From contig NW_025776250.1 in NCBI RefSeq assembly GCF_021130785.1, positions 1 to 64,000 of the forward strand: a stretch of DNA of 64,000 bases, read 5' to 3'. Position numbers and translations under genes: made by a program. The DNA comes from Homalodisca vitripennis (taxonomy: Eukaryota > Arthropoda > Insecta > Hemiptera > Cicadellidae). Shown here piece by piece: positions 61,150 through 64,000 of this stretch. Position 1 is the stretch's first letter. Each line of letters begins with the position of its first letter. The notes beneath the pieces were generated by a model, which searched no databases, had not been told where the DNA came from, and saw nothing but the letters and a program-made list of their open reading frames with translations.

Positions 61150-62030
61150 AATTAATGCCAATAACTAATCAAGTTACCTATGCAAGAAATTTAATGAAAG
61201 AAATATTTTGAGAGCCTTTAAGTATTTTAAGATGTGTTATATTGCAAACAACAAGAAGATGTTTTAAAATATTTCAGTAAGAGATAAAATTTCTCCTTTT
61301 ATTAAAACTTTTGTTTCGAAAGAAAAATATAACTTTTGAAATTATAATTTTACTTTGGTGTTGACTTAACCTAACTTGTGTAAGATCTGTGATTTATTTT
61401 ACAGCTGGCTCTAACGGAATACTACATTTTAATTCTGATTAAGGTAAATATATTCTTTTCTTGAGAACAGTTCCTAAGTACAATTTAAATTATAACATTT
61501 GTCTGTTCTGTATTGGATACAAGAGAAATATTCTTATGCATGACGATATGTACATTTGAATGTATGTTTCAGTGAAGTTGGGTTGAATATTTCAATGTTT
61601 TCGCTGTAACCATATAATCATAACTATGAGACAAAATTGATTTAATCAAAGAGTAATGAAAAATGTAAAAATTAGAACAATGAAAGGCCAAAATGGCTTA
61701 ATCATCGTATATCAGAGCGATATATCGAACCTAGAGTGTTAATAGTGTCTGGAATTAACTTCATTGATACAACAAACTATCAATCTCCCAAACTAGTCGA
61801 AAAGCTGTCAAAAATGATGGAGTGAGCACCGTAATCCAAATAAAGTGTTACTTCATTGGTTTGTTTTTTGGCCTTTTCTCTTATGATAACACTACATCCA
61901 ATAACGGTGAATAACAAAATTAGGTTGTAGAAGAATTGGTTTCATAGTTTTGATAATTGGTTAGTTTTGCCAGCACACAAGTTGCATATGTACTTATTAT
62001 ACAAAAATGCTGTTTCAAAAATCTGCCCTT
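61150..62030 (+). repeat. Paralogous block B4 (matches 22.36-23.0 kb)
   Basis: Counterpart of block A4, with about 200 bp of additional sequence around 61,470-61,770. Confidence 0.75.
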
Positions 62031-63340
62031 GGCAACATAAAAAGATAGATTTTTATTTATTCTAATTGTATATACTTTGTACTATTAAGGTGTCCTATAT
62101 TTATTTTTAAATACCACTAAAAATCACTTACCTTTTGTAAAAGAATTTAGTAGTAATTGCACTTATTTTTCTGCTTATTAAAGTAATAGTCCAGTGTACT
62201 TTTCTTGTATGACTTACAGTAAAATGTTTCAAAGGATTAATAATGTTTCATCATCGATCCATTGAAGCCGTAGAGGGGGACTCTATAGCTAATTATAAAA
62301 CTACAAATTGCACAACACAGAAATAAACAAACAAATATCGTAAAACAACACAAAACACAATCTCACGCCTTCCTACATGTAGAACGTGACTCAGCAGTAG
62401 CAGGTATATATTTATTTCTTTGTTGTGTTTTAATCTATATGACAAAACTTCCAAAGGTCCTTCGATGATATAATGACAAACATTCGAAACGTGATCCACC
62501 AGGCACATAAGTACTTTGTATTGTTTGATGGTAAGCCAAGCAAAAATTTAATTAACTTTCTCACGCTCAATTTCGTTAGAGGGCTTGCAGGACGTTTTGT
62601 TATTTCCCCAACCAGAAAATATGCACGAGACTGTGAGCCATGGCTAATGTAAACAAATACACTTCTTTATTTTCTTAAGTATCTGAATATACGTAAGATA
62701 GCAACGGAAATTAAGCTTATAGAATTGCTATTATCTCTTTTTGACTAATAAGCTTTAAGTATTAATACGTTTATGTAATTAAATATGTATATAGCCATTT
62801 AAGACTCATTAATTGAATCTTCTTCATGTATAAAAATTGAATAGTTTTTTAGTCTCACTAAAACTCGAGAACAGTTAGACCAATTTAGTTATTTTTTGTT
62901 TTGCAATATTTATACAGGGAAGGTTTAAAATGTGAGAAAAGTTGGAAAAGTTTCACTGAATGTAAATTTAAATATAACATTGGCACTTTTCCAATATTTA
63001 CAATCAAACCGAGTCTGCTTAATGTTATTAGTGCTGAAATATGTATCAATTTAACCTTGTTATAGGTTTCTGTACATAACAGAATTTCTTATTTTATATT
63101 ACAGTATGTTATTCTAATCTTAAATTGCGAAATAATTAACACGATATTAAATTTCACTTAATTCTATTTGTGTAATAAACGCACTACACATTTAATATTA
63201 TACTAGCTGATCAATTCTACTTGAGCATTTATCGCAGTGCTTAATGGATGGAGATAATTTCCAATTAGGACACTTTAATTAGTGTCTAAATTAATTTACT
63301 GTATATTAATTATTAGTTGCACAGTCCTCAAAAATACAGG
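62031..63340. other. AT-rich DNA, no recognised feature
   Basis: Only chance frames (62,508-62,293 minus; the frame at 63,282 overlaps the SINE). Confidence 0.4.
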
Positions 63341-63510
63341 AAGTCAGGATAGCCGAGCGGTCCAGGGGATAATTCTCGGAAGCGGTGAAACCTCGCCTCT
63401 TGAATGTGGGTGTTTTCCGGTCCTGTCCAATCAAAAGAAAGTCTGTCTCGTAAAGAAACCGGACGGAAGGCTAAGCCACATTGTTCAGGCTCCACGAGTT
63501 TGAAGTTTGT
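63341..63510 (+). mobile_element. tRNA-derived SINE, Leu-like head
   Basis: Starts gtcaggatagccgagcgg, a close match to the 5' part of leucine tRNAs including the A box (63,350-63,366). A degenerate B box (ggtgaaacctcgcc) follows at 63,383-63,396, then a body with aaagaaaccggacggaagg and cacattgttcaggctccacg. The head is shorter than a tRNA and lacks a pairing acceptor stem, so it is not a functional tRNA. It differs from the SINE at 4.7-5.0 kb. Confidence 0.75.
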
Positions 63511-63568
63511 AGACCGTAGAAGCTGAACTAATTATCTCTTTCATTGAGAATCCCTATGGCATAAGTAT

Positions 63569-63630
63569 AGGCGTAGCATAGACCATTAATTTAGAGGGAG
63601 GGGGCACAGATACAGACGTGTATTAACTTC
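63569..63630 (+). repeat. LINE 5'-end-like fragment
   Basis: The segment ataggcgtagcatagacc followed by agagggagggggc resembles the 5' terminus of the LINE at 33,784 (gcgtagccag, then a G run). Confidence 0.4.
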
Positions 63631-64000
63631 TTATACTTAATGCTCTTAAAGGTACGTACATCCATACTATTAAGATTTTATTCTGAACATTTCATCAACT
63701 GCGTCGAAGAGAAAACCAATCATTATTTTTGTCCTCAATAATGTGTTATGTATAATCCTGGTGTTATCATTTTTCCATTGCAGTTGTATGATAAACATGT
63801 GCATTGTTTTTTAAATTATTTATCGGTTAAAGAAAGTTAATCTTATTATAGTATGCAAATACACTGAATGAATTAATTTATTAAGAGTTTATTATTGAGT
63901 ATCTAAATAAAAATAATTATTCTGTAAAAATCATTCTATTTTCTTACCATTTCAAGTCGGAGCATTTCACTTTACGCAAGTTCACACTCTTAAGATATTG
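63631..64000. other. AT-rich DNA, no recognised feature
   Basis: Nothing seen. Confidence 0.4.

Overview
This 64 kb window looks like intergenic or intronic DNA from an insect nuclear genome. It is strongly AT-rich, carries several dinucleotide (TA)n runs and no operon-like gene packing, and holds relics of several non-LTR (LINE) retrotransposon lineages, tRNA-derived SINE-like units and many palindromic or inverted elements. A hemipteran is my best guess from the style of the LINE proteins and repeats, but the sequence does not prove it. I recognise no host protein-coding exon, rRNA or functional tRNA. Almost every open frame of 60-100 codons is chance; the real coding signal is LINE-derived.

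Layout. 0-12 kb: anonymous AT-rich DNA with a tRNA-derived SINE (about 4.7-5.0 kb), a near-identical 243-bp tandem duplication (6.08-6.56 kb), an R1-like reverse-transcriptase relic (6.85-7.96 kb), and a G+C-richer dispersed repeat (10.25-10.69 kb) that recurs inverted at 29.1-29.4 kb. 11.6-17.4 kb: a short TIR element, a pair of diverged inverted arms flanking an internally deleted LINE, and a minus-strand LINE 3' end. 19-24 kb: blocks paralogous to the far right of the window, a dimeric repeat and a tRNA-like palindrome. 26.3-27.2 kb: a TIR element with long, nearly identical arms. 29.7-33.8 kb: a large foldback structure with arms of about 1.2 kb around a loop that contains three 170-bp tandem copies.

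33.8-38.7 kb is the best-preserved element: a near-full-length CR1-group LINE with an intact ORF1 (PHD-like finger, coiled coil, RRM-like and baculovirus-FP-like C-terminal region) and an ORF2 (endonuclease plus reverse transcriptase) broken by a stop and several frameshifts, mostly at simple-sequence runs. An older, deletion-ridden relative follows at 38.7-41.2 kb. Another LINE fragment lies on the minus strand at 46.96-47.85 kb. From 50 to 62 kb are blocks that match 0.8-23 kb in the same order, with Penelope-like 3' tails, an inverted repeat and a degenerate minisatellite between them.

The most notable structural signals are (1) the collinear series of paralogous non-coding blocks (0.8-23 kb against 50.4-62 kb), which suggests an old large segmental duplication later inflated by insertions; (2) the foldback element with a satellite-like 170-bp array in its loop; and (3) hairpins followed by GAAA in Penelope-like tails that distantly resemble hammerhead ribozyme cores. 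All alignments were made by eye, so percentages and edges are approximate.
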